Below, in pieces: positions 15,850-22,413 of a stretch of 64,000 nt of DNA; positions within the stretch are counted from its first letter, which is position 1; each line of letters begins with the position of its first letter. Both the position numbers and the translations under genes were made by a program. Where the stretch lies: the NCBI GenBank assembly GCA_017454945.1, contig JAFTCA010000012.1, positions 1 to 64,000 on the forward strand, written 5' to 3'. The stretch comes from Bacteroidales bacterium. GTDB lineage: Bacteria > Bacteroidota > Bacteroidia > Bacteroidales > WCHB1-69. Below the pieces are notes generated by a model. It had not been told where the DNA came from. It did no database searches and was given only the letters and a program-made list of their open reading frames with translations.

Positions 15850-16977
15850 TTAGCTGTTTTGGTTCACATAGTCCATCACGGCCACTACCGACGGATATAA
15901 ATCCGGATTGGCTTTGCCGATTTCCTGTACCAGATTGGCCTTCAGTTGGTATTTCTCCTTGGAAATATTCATGCTCCACAGGTCTGGATTGTAGTCCAAA
16001 TATCTCTGATCTGCGTCATAGTAAGCCCTGCCGGTAAAGGTTATCTCGGTATTGTTTTGGAACAACTGGAATTGCACATAGTTGTCACCCTTGCATCTGA
16101 AGTCGGACAGCTGCATGTGGCCAATATCCATAAGGTCGTCCTCTATCATACAGGGTATTATACTTTCGGCAACGTATGCAAAAACTCTGTCTGTGTATAG
16201 GTCATGGTACAAAGTGTATTCTTCAGCTTCCATCTCAACGGTAAGAGCCGAATCCTCGTAAAAAACTCCGTCAGAAAGGTAGCCTTCCCGGTCCCACCAC
16301 TCACAGGCGCACAAACGGTAACCGGCGGGCTGGTAGCGGTAAGATGTTTTGTTGACTGCGCACAGGTACACATTATCGGTGTTCAGATCCTGGTACTTGA
16401 TGCCGTTCACGCCTTGGAAGAAATCAGTAAATTCCGCATCGCGGTAAAACTGCCCGTCATTTGGATTATAGTAGTACTGGTAGCCGGTATGGTCGTGCCA
16501 GCCCTGCTCTTGCACCAGCGTATATTCAGGAGTGATGTCAACATAGATTTTATCCTCTTCTAAAGTCATGGCTTGATTGTCGAGGAAATGTTCGTAGAAG
16601 TCATCACCACGCTTGTAGCACTCATTCTTGTATAGGTTGTAGTCAGCCACAAGACCCAAAAGTAGGCTTTCATAGTAATTGCCGTGATAATCGTCCCAAC
16701 CGTCCTCTCCTACACGAAGTAAAATATCTTCAATGTATTTGTCACAATGCACGGTAACACCATCACGGTACTCTACCATGTAATTTACAGAGAAAGGATT
16801 TCTTTCAGTGCGCGGTGAAAGGTGAACACGAAACACCCTGTCTGCAAGTCCCCGCTCGTTTATCCGAGTATCAATAGCAGCAGATAGCCCCCCAACTTGG
16901 TTGGCATTAGTGTATGGGAGCAGAGTGTCATATCCGCCGGACACTTTCTGTTTCATTGTTATTCTCTTTGTGCTCAT
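15850..16977 (-). CDS. Candidate receptor-binding spike protein
   Basis: A 375-residue soluble acidic protein. Its N-terminus (YDTLLPYTNANQVGGL) matches a segment commonly seen at the heads of phage tail fibres and receptor-binding proteins, where YDT-L-P-T-A-QVGGL precedes the variable part. The rest is rich in Tyr, Asp and Trp and probably beta-stranded, as in many host-binding domains. In a tailless virion it would be a vertex spike. Its ATG overlaps the stop of the coiled-coil gene (ATGA at 16974-16977), so translation is coupled. No chaperone or hydrolase motif is seen. Confidence 0.6.
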   Translation of the reverse strand: MSTKRITMKQKVSGGYDTLLPYTNANQVGGLSAAIDTRINERGLADRVFRVHLSPRTERNPFSVNYMVEYRDGVTVHCDKYIEDILLRVGEDGWDDYHGNYYESLLLGLVADYNLYKNECYKRGDDFYEHFLDNQAMTLEEDKIYVDITPEYTLVQEQGWHDHTGYQYYYNPNDGQFYRDAEFTDFFQGVNGIKYQDLNTDNVYLCAVNKTSYRYQPAGYRLCACEWWDREGYLSDGVFYEDSALTVEMEAEEYTLYHDLYTDRVFAYVAESIIPCMIEDDLMDIGHMQLSDFRCKGDNYVQFQLFQNNTEITFTGRAYYDADQRYLDYNPDLWSMNISKEKYQLKANLVQEIGKANPDLYPSVVAVMDYVNQNS

Positions 16978-17366
16978 TCTTTCTTCTTTTTGAGTTCTTC
17001 GTATTGTTTTTCGAGTTCAATGTACTTGTTTTCAAGCTCGTTATATTTAGTCTTGAGTTCGTTGTACTTCTTTTCCAAAGAATTATTGATGGATGTAATT
17101 TCCTTGTTTATGCGCTCGGCATCACCAGCTCGTACAACCATATCGTTGAGTCTGTTGGTCAAGTCGTTAATCAGATTTCCATAGAAAGCCAGCCTGTTCT
17201 GATCGTTCTGTATGGCCTTGGCCTCGGCAACCTCCTCCATGTCGGCTGCGGCGGCGTTTTCCTTTCTCCTTAATGCCTTGAGAGTGACAAACACGCTCAC
17301 GCAGGAGGCGAGGCCTCCCACGAGAGCATACGACAAAACAGTAAGTACGGTGTTAATCAAGTCCAT
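16974..17366 (-). CDS. Membrane-anchored coiled-coil protein
   Basis: A 130-residue protein with one N-terminal hydrophobic segment (about 9-29) and then a long heptad-rich coiled coil that becomes regular at residues 85-128 (ELKTKYNELENKYIELEKQY). The coiled coil suggests a dimer or trimer rising from the membrane. Its stop overlaps the spike gene's ATG, so it may be the spike's base or stalk. A holin/spanin-like role is an alternative. Not a recognised family. Confidence 0.65.
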   Translation of the reverse strand: MDLINTVLTVLSYALVGGLASCVSVFVTLKALRRKENAAAADMEEVAEAKAIQNDQNRLAFYGNLINDLTNRLNDMVVRAGDAERINKEITSINNSLEKKYNELKTKYNELENKYIELEKQYEELKKKKE

Positions 17367-17379
17367 ACGTCAAACGATG

Positions 17380-17598
17380 TTAGCTATTCACCTGGAACCA
17401 GTAGTCGCCATCAACAAGCTCTTCCGGCTCCGGGACCTGGGTCACAACCTGCAAACCGCCGCCAGCCCCACCTGTTGCATTTATTTTCTCCACGCGGTGG
17501 TCAATATCCGAAAAGGTCACATTGCGGCCAGGCACATAGTGCCTAAACTGTGGCGAACGGTTTATTTTCTTGTTGGGTATGGTAATTATTTTGTTCAT
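17380..17598 (-). CDS. Small soluble late operon protein
   Basis: A 72-residue protein (MNKIITIPNKKINRSPQF...) with a Gly-rich centre (NATGGAGGG) and an acidic end containing DGDYWFQV. The last part resembles short beta segments found in phage fibre and carbohydrate-binding proteins, too short to classify. The start context is AGACCATG; it lies 3 bp from the glucosaminidase gene upstream. Confidence 0.6.
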   Translation of the reverse strand: MNKIITIPNKKINRSPQFRHYVPGRNVTFSDIDHRVEKINATGGAGGGLQVVTQVPEPEELVDGDYWFQVNS

Positions 17599-17601
17599 GG
17601 T

Positions 17602-18147
17602 CTATTTGAAGTTTTTGTAAATGGTCCAGCCGGCAAACAGTATGCCGATGATGGCTGCGGTGATTTCAAGGTATTTCATAATTTTTTTTTTTGAATCGTA
17701 CTTTTTCAGATTGTACGTGTTGATAATGCTAATCAGTTTGTCGGCATAGTTTGGATCGGTGGCGTAGCCTGCCGCTTGCAATGCGCGCGCCTGCTCCTCC
17801 GGTGTTGCTGCACTTCGCACGCCTGCATATCTTGACAGGGTGTTGAGCAGATGGCTATGGTCCCTGATGCTGTCGGAGAATGACGGATAGGACCTGAATT
17901 TTGATACCTGCGACTGGTAGCCTCCGTTGCCATACTCTGTCGTGTTGGCCGATACATAGGCACCGCTCCAGTATGGAGTGGTGTTGCCTGTTGCCTTGAT
18001 GCCATAGAGATTGTTGCCTACAATATGCTTGCCCCATCCTGTTTCGAGCGCGGCCTGTGCTATCTTCACAGATGGGAAGATAGTGTCGTACTCGCTGGCT
18101 ATGACAAAGTACTGTGCGTAGTTTTTGAGGTATTCAGCAGGTTTCAT
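17602..18147 (-). CDS. Glucosaminidase-family cell wall hydrolase with C-terminal membrane anchor
   Basis: A 181-residue protein with a glucosaminidase (FlgJ/LytG-like) domain at about 5-145. The signature FPSVKIAQAALETGWGKHI carries the catalytic Glu35, followed by NNLYGIKA. Such enzymes cleave peptidoglycan glycan strands. A C-terminal helix (about 158-176, ITAAIIGILFAGWTIY) would anchor it in a membrane. There is no signal peptide, so this fits a virion-membrane lysin used during entry, like the membrane-bound transglycosylases of tectiviruses. The domain and anchor are joined by a run of 11 A on the coding strand (17682-17692), a potential slippage site; an ATG directly after it could also yield the 25-residue anchor alone. 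Confidence 0.85.
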   Translation of the reverse strand: MKPAEYLKNYAQYFVIASEYDTIFPSVKIAQAALETGWGKHIVGNNLYGIKATGNTTPYWSGAYVSANTTEYGNGGYQSQVSKFRSYPSFSDSIRDHSHLLNTLSRYAGVRSAATPEEQARALQAAGYATDPNYADKLISIINTYNLKKYDSKKKIMKYLEITAAIIGILFAGWTIYKNFK

Positions 18148-18150
18148 GTC

Positions 18151-18321
18151 TTATCGTTTTTGAGGCCATGCCTTGCTGATGGCAATAAGCACCAGGCCTA
18201 CGACGAACACGCCTACAGCCAGGTATGCGATGGTTTCACCTTCAAGGCTCACCTCGAATTTGAGGGCGTCCTTACCGTTGAGGATGCCCCACAGGTTTGT
18301 TGTGTTTTCGTTGTCGTTCAT
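18151..18321 (-). CDS. Small single-helix membrane protein (56 aa)
   Basis: ATG at 18321 in the TAACCATG context, stop at 18151. A polar N-terminal half (MNDNENTTNLWGILNGKDAL) precedes a helix at about 32-50 (IAYLAVGVFVVGLVLIAIS) and a short basic tail. It sits 3 bp from each neighbour. Unknown role; a late operon membrane protein. Confidence 0.7.
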   Translation of the reverse strand: MNDNENTTNLWGILNGKDALKFEVSLEGETIAYLAVGVFVVGLVLIAISKAWPQKR

Positions 18322-18323
18322 GG

Positions 18324-18806
18324 TTATTTGAAAGAGTAGTCTATGTTTTTGTTTGCCAATATGTTATTGAGTGTCCTGATTTCACCACGGTTCAATTCGG
18401 ATGAGATAGTGGCATCAAGCATCTTGTCATGGCGTGTGCCATATATTGATTTGAGTTTCAGCAAGTCTGCCGTGTTACCGAGTTGATTGAAAGCATCGTA
18501 TATTTTTTCTTCATTTGTGCCCAATCCGAAAAACAAGTTATCATCATAAGCTGCCTCCTCAATCTGATTGGCGAGAGAGCGAATTTTCACATCACTCAAA
18601 CTTGGGGTTTGACCCGTCTGCTCGGTATATTCATTCAACTCCTGATTGGCTTGAATTTTCCCTGAAAGCTTGGCAAACAGGGTTTGTATTTTGCCCCAGA
18701 AGAAGTAGAGCAAAAGCACCACAACAACGATGATGATAACGATGGCTATCACGCGCCGCGGATCCTCGATGAGTTTGTCTATTGTCTTGAAATTGTTTTT
18801 TGCCAT
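18324..18806 (-). CDS. Membrane protein with annexin-like repeat
   Basis: A 160-residue protein: a basic N-terminus, one helix (VIAIVIIIVVVVLLLYFFWG, about 19-38), then a helical C-terminal domain. Residues 92-155 read like one annexin repeat: a GLGTNEEKI loop, spaced hydrophobics, KSIYGTRHDKMLDATI and SSELNRGEI ending LNNIL. Eukaryotic annexins use the G-x-GT loop plus a Glu/Asp about 38 residues later to bind calcium and membranes; both elements are present. A single repeat on a membrane-anchored phage protein is unusual. By-eye similarity only; a helical bundle with a chance match is possible. Confidence 0.6.
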   Translation of the reverse strand: MAKNNFKTIDKLIEDPRRVIAIVIIIVVVVLLLYFFWGKIQTLFAKLSGKIQANQELNEYTEQTGQTPSLSDVKIRSLANQIEEAAYDDNLFFGLGTNEEKIYDAFNQLGNTADLLKLKSIYGTRHDKMLDATISSELNRGEIRTLNNILANKNIDYSFK

Positions 18807-18812
18807 AGTGTA

Positions 18813-18953
18813 TTATTTTTTCTTTGAAAATATGATTGCAACCGCAATCACGACTACAATAAGGACAGAACCTACAACAATCAATCGTGTAGTGGATCCT
18901 GTGTCAGCTTGCGGGGCGTTGGAATATCCAACATAGGGTACTGAAATTCTCAT
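18813..18953 (-). CDS. Small single-helix membrane protein (46 aa)
   Basis: ATG at 18953, stop at 18813. Residues 1-22 are polar (MRISVPYVGYSNAPQADTGS), then a helix (LIVVGSVLIVVVIAVAIIF) and FSKKK. This N-out, C-in tail-anchored form with a basic end is repeated across the late operon and is the usual form of internal-membrane virion proteins and filamentous coat proteins alike. Confidence 0.7.
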   Translation of the reverse strand: MRISVPYVGYSNAPQADTGSTTRLIVVGSVLIVVVIAVAIIFSKKK

Positions 18954-18963
18954 TTTTCCTCAT

Positions 18964-19218
18964 TTAAGATTTTAAAAATAGTATCAATGCGACGAGTGCG
19001 CAAACAGCAACAACAGCTATTGCTATGTATTTGTCTGAATCAGACTGGTATTCTATGGTGGGGTATTCTCCTTTTCCTGCCTGGATAATAGCCACGATAC
19101 TATTTCCAAACTCCCTGGTGTTACTGGCTGTATTACGGCCCAATGAATCAATAATCTCCGCTCCATGCTGGATGAGATTAGACCATATCATACCGTTACT
19201 CATTTTTTGTTGTGCCAT
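18964..19218 (-). CDS. Tail-anchored membrane protein (84 aa)
   Basis: About 60 polar residues (starting MAQQKMSNGMIWSNLIQH) and a C-terminal helix (YIAIAVVAVCALVALILFL). No signal peptide. Not recognised; part of the series of late membrane proteins. Confidence 0.68.
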   Translation of the reverse strand: MAQQKMSNGMIWSNLIQHGAEIIDSLGRNTASNTREFGNSIVAIIQAGKGEYPTIEYQSDSDKYIAIAVVAVCALVALILFLKS

Positions 19219-19221
19219 AGA

Positions 19222-19845
19222 TTATTTTTTTGATAGTTTAATAAACAGAACAAGCAGCAAGACAACGAGGCCGATAATGACATAGGTTTTCAAACTGTCG
19301 GTTTGAGCTGCATATTCACTGTTTTTTGCACGCTCTGCCGCTTGTTCATTCAAATATTCTTCTTTGCCGGTTACACCATTTTGATATTTGGTTGTGCTAA
19401 CTTCCCTGGCTTCTGTAATGGCAACTTGATTGCCGGCCACATTAAAGGCAATGCGAGGATTGGTTGCATCATACGATACAATTTCACCACCTGATTTTAT
19501 CTGATCGATTGTTGTTTTTGCCTTATTCCTGTCGGCTGTCGTGTTGAAGTACATCCTCACGTAAGCCTTGCTTGAACTTTCCCTTTCCGCTGTCATTTTT
19601 TTGACATAGGGGATTGTTTTCTGCAATAGCCCCTGTAGTCTCGATGTGTCGGAAGTATAGACACGGAGTCTCTTCGGGTAGGCATCAAAGGTCTTTGTGG
19701 TACCCAACAAACTTACAAGCTCGTTGTATTCTGTGTCTGTCAGGCTGAAATATCGAAACCTTTTACGCCATCCCTCCTGTTTGGGCATGGGTGACTTAAA
19801 GCCCTTGCTGTAAACCGCCAAAGGAGTTTTCAGATCCTCGTGCAT
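19222..19845 (-). CDS. Tail-anchored membrane protein (207 aa)
   Basis: A soluble N-terminal domain of about 180 residues with mixed alpha/beta character (RFRYFSLTDTEYNELVSLLG, FNTTADRNKAKTTIDQIK) and a C-terminal helix (TYVIIGLVVLLLVLFIKL). It starts 8 bp after the stop of the peptidase gene. The family is not recognised. With its size it could be a minor capsid or membrane-bridging protein. Confidence 0.68.
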   Translation of the reverse strand: MHEDLKTPLAVYSKGFKSPMPKQEGWRKRFRYFSLTDTEYNELVSLLGTTKTFDAYPKRLRVYTSDTSRLQGLLQKTIPYVKKMTAERESSSKAYVRMYFNTTADRNKAKTTIDQIKSGGEIVSYDATNPRIAFNVAGNQVAITEAREVSTTKYQNGVTGKEEYLNEQAAERAKNSEYAAQTDSLKTYVIIGLVVLLLVLFIKLSKK

Positions 19846-19853
19846 GGCCGGTC

Positions 19854-20486
19854 TTATTTAAGTTTCACAAGCAAGATGACACCGATGGCAATCAGGATAA
19901 TATCGGTAACTTTCAAAAAGACGCTGCCTACCTGCACGCCTTGGCGGTGGAAGCCCATGCCGTCGTTAGTGGGGGTGTAGGGAGGGGTTTGCGGCTCTCC
20001 GGGATCTCCGCCTTCGTCGCCGTCGGCGCGGCAGAAATTGTTCATAATAGGATAATCCGGCTGGATGTAAGTGATTTGTCCTGGAATGTTTCTCATGGTT
20101 GTAGATGTTTTTTTTGTTTTGTACTTGATTTTCTTTAATTCGGCGGCAGCGCGCTCGTTGCCGTGGTCTGCGTCTATTTCGAGGGCGTTTTCGTAGAGTT
20201 CGCCCCAACGCTGTTCATTGTTTACGCCTGCTTTTTCCAATGCCGTGAATGCTGATTTTAGTGATTTTCTGACTTTTCCGAAGTTGCGGTGCAGTGCGTA
20301 CTCGTCGGCCTCTTTCTCATCGTCGGTGTTGAGCCGGTAGTGGCCCAGCTCGTGGCCCAGGATGAACTTCTTTTCGGCCTCTGTGTACCTGTCCCACACG
20401 TCGCGGTTGATGTAAACATCGCCTGTCTCCATGTCAACCGCCGCAGGGCAGTCCTGCAACTCGCTACTGTCGGTGTATAGGTACAT
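19854..20486 (-). CDS. HExxH metallopeptidase-like protein with C-terminal membrane anchor
   Basis: A 210-residue protein. Residues 42-60 contain a zinc peptidase signature, LGHELGHY with His45, Glu46 and His49, followed by DEKEADEYAL whose Glu is the expected third ligand of an M78/gluzincin-type site. A Pro/Gly-rich linker and a C-terminal helix (VTDIILIAIGVILLVKL) follow. An in-frame ATG at 20096-20098 has the same AACCATG context as other late genes, so an 80-residue anchor-only product may also be made. A peptidase in a virion membrane could open the cell wall during entry or mature the capsid; both are inference. Its stop region is close to the next gene and its ATG overlaps the previous stop by 1 base. 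Confidence 0.72.
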   Translation of the reverse strand: MYLYTDSSELQDCPAAVDMETGDVYINRDVWDRYTEAEKKFILGHELGHYRLNTDDEKEADEYALHRNFGKVRKSLKSAFTALEKAGVNNEQRWGELYENALEIDADHGNERAAAELKKIKYKTKKTSTTMRNIPGQITYIQPDYPIMNNFCRADGDEGGDPGEPQTPPYTPTNDGMGFHRQGVQVGSVFLKVTDIILIAIGVILLVKLK

Positions 20487-20872
20487 TACTTTCTCGCAAC
20501 AAGGACGATGACGACGACGACAACGGCCAGAACCACACCCCCGATAATCAGATAGGTGCCGATGCCGCTATTGTCTTTCTCTTCAATGTAATACGCATTT
20601 TGCGGTGTTCCCTTTGAAGCACCGACGATGGAGCCGATTCCGCTGAAGATGCCGCCCAGGTTGTTCAAAATCGAGTTGCCGATACCGAACCAGCCTTCGG
20701 CGTTGCCGCCTTGCTTGTTGGCTCGGTCGTTAGTGTTTTCTTTTTTAGCATCTTCTTCAACTTGTTTCTTTATGATGTCTTCGACTTCCTTATTAGTCTT
20801 CTCTACTTCACTGTAATCATAGTTAAGCCAATAATCAATCTCGTCATCATCTAATCTTTTTAATTTTGCCAT
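20486..20872 (-). CDS. Tail-anchored acidic membrane protein (128 aa)
   Basis: An acidic, helical N-terminus (KRLDDDEIDYWLNYDYSEV), a Gly-rich amphipathic middle (WFGIGNSILNNLGGIFSGIG) and a C-terminal helix (YLIIGGVVLAVVVVVIVLV) ending ARK. It is the first gene after the capsid gene's terminator. The Gly-rich middle resembles membrane-active segments. Family not recognised. Confidence 0.68.
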   Translation of the reverse strand: MAKLKRLDDDEIDYWLNYDYSEVEKTNKEVEDIIKKQVEEDAKKENTNDRANKQGGNAEGWFGIGNSILNNLGGIFSGIGSIVGASKGTPQNAYYIEEKDNSGIGTYLIIGGVVLAVVVVVIVLVARK

Positions 20873-20892
20873 AATCTTTCGGTTTTAGCAAC

Positions 20893-20925
20893 AAAAAAGG
20901 CCCTGCCCGATGAAGGGCGGGCCTT
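20893..20925 (-). terminator. Terminator directly after the candidate capsid gene
   Basis: A long imperfect stem (AAGGCCCTGCCC at 20897-20908 with GGGCGGGCCTT at 20915-20925), with a T tract on the minus strand (20893-20898). It separates the capsid gene from the rest of the late operon. A partial terminator here would raise capsid messenger relative to the minor proteins. The plus side is also T-ended, so it may work both ways. Confidence 0.8.
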
Positions 20926-20953
20926 TTCTGTCGTCATTCTTAACAATGATTAC

Positions 20954-21634
20954 TTAGACAAAGCGCATGACGAACTTCATGGTGGAGTTGGCCGGGATAA
21001 TGGCTGTCATCAGCGACAGGTCGCTCAACTCAACCTTGCCGTCGAACTCCATGCGGATGCGGTCGGTAGCCTGTTGGTAGAGGCTGTAGAACACGCTCAG
21101 GTTGATTTCCTGTTCTGCATTCTTGAAGAACGGGTTCACATAGGTGAGTCTCATGTTGGTGTCGAAAGCGTTGGCATCGCTGGCTACGACCTCCATGCTT
21201 TGAAGACGGGAGGGGTTCAACCTGATGTAGTTGAGGAACTGCTTGATGGAGCGTGCGGGGTCTGCTGAGCTGCATTCGTAGTCCACTTCTGAATCTACGT
21301 AGCTGCCGTCATTGGCAACACCTTTGATTACGAAGCCGGCTTCTTGCATGTCGAGGCAGTTGTTGTACTCTTTGTCAACAACAACACCAGTGATAGGGCC
21401 GTCGGATGCACTTCTGGTCAAGGTGGTTTTGATACGCAAAGTATCGAAGTTTGCAGGGATGATGGCGAAAGGAAGCGGAGTGTTCGCATTGTTCTTCACA
21501 CTGATGGTCATGTGGTTCACAATGCCTTCCGAAACGTTGGGATCGCTGAATTTCACGTCAACGCCGTTGATCTGTCCTGCAAATCGGTTGGTTAAATTTC
21601 TGTTGTACTTGCTCATAATATATTGCTTATTCAT
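20954..21634 (-). CDS. Candidate major capsid protein
   Basis: A 226-residue soluble protein with no membrane segment and strongly alternating hydrophobic residues, predicting an almost all-beta fold (VNHMTISVKNNANTPLPFAI, TYVNPFFKNAEQEINLSVFY, NSTMKFVMRFV at the end). There is no enzyme motif. It is followed by its own terminator and lies second after the late promoter, as expected for the most abundant product. The size is small for a double jelly-roll capsid protein (corticovirus P2 is about 270) and large for a single one. No HK97 or filamentous coat protein competes for the role. I take the ATG at 21634 (TAACCATG context); 21616 is the alternative. Confidence 0.55.
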   Translation of the reverse strand: MNKQYIMSKYNRNLTNRFAGQINGVDVKFSDPNVSEGIVNHMTISVKNNANTPLPFAIIPANFDTLRIKTTLTRSASDGPITGVVVDKEYNNCLDMQEAGFVIKGVANDGSYVDSEVDYECSSADPARSIKQFLNYIRLNPSRLQSMEVVASDANAFDTNMRLTYVNPFFKNAEQEINLSVFYSLYQQATDRIRMEFDGKVELSDLSLMTAIIPANSTMKFVMRFV

Positions 21635-21658
21635 GGTTAAACTTTTGTTGATTTCTTC

Positions 21659-21775
21659 TTACGCAGTGGGTGCATCGTTCTTTTCTGATTTCCAGATTTT
21701 GTAGGCTGCCCAGCCACCAGCTACGAGTGCCAGGATTACCAAAAGATACATGTTGTCGGTGATGAATTTTTTCAT
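21659..21775 (-). CDS. Small single-helix membrane protein (38 aa), first late gene
   Basis: ATG at 21775, stop at 21659. MKKFITDN then a helix (MYLLVILALVAGGWAAYKIW) and a polar tail (KSEKNDAPTA). It is the first gene after the late promoter box and directly precedes the capsid candidate, so it is probably abundant. It could be an internal-membrane virion protein. Confidence 0.68.
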   Translation of the reverse strand: MKKFITDNMYLLVILALVAGGWAAYKIWKSEKNDAPTA

Positions 21776-21824
21776 AATGTTTTTTGTTTTTTGGTTATTG
21801 ATGATGATAAAAGTTTTGAAGGCA

Positions 21825-21832
21825 CAAAAGTA
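21825..21832 (-). promoter_or_regulatory. Late promoter -7 box (TACTTTTG)
   Basis: On the minus strand this reads TACTTTTG (TAnnTTTG), 50 bp before the first late gene. No -33 TTTG is visible at the expected distance. Instead a tandem array begins about 30 bp upstream (21861-21920), which suggests activator-dependent transcription. Confidence 0.5.
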
Positions 21833-21860
21833 GAACAGGGGAAAAGCGCATGTTCCACTT

Positions 21861-21920
21861 TTTCCCTGTTTCTCCCTGTTTCTCCCTGTTTTTCCCTATT
21901 ATTCCTTGTTATTCCCTATT
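21861..21920. repeat. Six tandem 10-bp units (consensus TTTCCCTGTT)
   Basis: Consecutive decamers TTTCCCTGTT, TCTCCCTGTT (twice), TTTCCCTATT, ATTCCTTGTT and ATTCCCTATT. The period equals about one helical turn, so every copy faces the same side. It spans roughly -40 to -100 relative to the predicted late start and runs into the last codons of the gene at 21916. Confidence 0.7.
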
Positions 21921-22119
21921 CCTCCTTGTAAATAATCCGGCTTGTGCTATAGCACTTCTGCCCTCCGTTCGCCGGATAGTGGTGGATTTTCTTTTCAAAG
22001 TATTTTCCATCCTTATCACACATCCGTATGATCTGAACAGTATGTTTTTCGTGTTTGCCCGGATAATAGGTATAGGCTATACCTCCGTTATGCGTTTTTT
22101 GTTTTCTAAATATTCCCAT
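21916..22119 (-). CDS. Small basic protein, end of early operon
   Basis: A 67-residue basic protein (MGIFRKQKTHNGGIAYTYY...) rich in His, Lys and Tyr with two Cys. Beta-strand pattern, no membrane helix. It ends inside the decamer array before the late promoter. Position between the packaging ATPase group and the late promoter would suit a late activator, but nothing in the sequence proves it. Confidence 0.6.
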   Translation of the reverse strand: MGIFRKQKTHNGGIAYTYYPGKHEKHTVQIIRMCDKDGKYFEKKIHHYPANGGQKCYSTSRIIYKEE

Positions 22120-22129
22120 GTTGTTAATT

Positions 22130-22225
22130 TTATCCTGTTAATATTGCAATCAAAAAAGCAAATGCTGCTATAAGTATGCCGACAGACATACCAATACCAA
22201 ATCCAAACCAAAAGCAATTACACAC
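22130..22225 (-). CDS. Possible 31-aa membrane peptide with GTG start
   Basis: Reading from the GTG at 22223-22225, one base after the preceding gene's stop, gives CNCFWFGFGIGM and then a hydrophobic GILIAAFAFLIAILTG. Gly-rich single-helix character and tight coupling are in line with its neighbours. The non-ATG start and short length keep confidence low. Confidence 0.35.
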   Translation of the reverse strand: MCNCFWFGFGIGMSVGILIAAFAFLIAILTG

Positions 22226-22226
22226 A

Positions 22227-22412
22227 TTATGCCTCTCCTAAATGTTCAATAATTCGTTTAAGTTGTCGTATGGAGTAGTAGCGGCCCTTTTCCGGCTGCA
22301 CATCCTTCAATGTGTCGCATGATAACCAGTTTTTCACTGTTTTCACATCCACATTGTAGTAGGTGGCTATCTCCTTCAGTGTACGAGGTCGTGAGGTCAA
22401 TGGTTCGTTCAT
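22227..22412 (-). CDS. Small helix-turn-helix protein (61 aa)
   Basis: Almost the whole protein is one MerR/excisionase-type winged helix: TLKEIATYYNVDVKTVKNWL, then a turn and YYSIRQLKRIIEHLG. Such proteins act as excisionases or transcription factors. Start chosen at 22412, where the ATG follows the ATPase stop by one base; the longer reading overlaps the ATPase. It could be the element's excisionase or the activator of the late promoter 400 bp downstream. Confidence 0.75.
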   Translation of the reverse strand: MNEPLTSRPRTLKEIATYYNVDVKTVKNWLSCDTLKDVQPEKGRYYSIRQLKRIIEHLGEA

Positions 22413-22413
22413 G

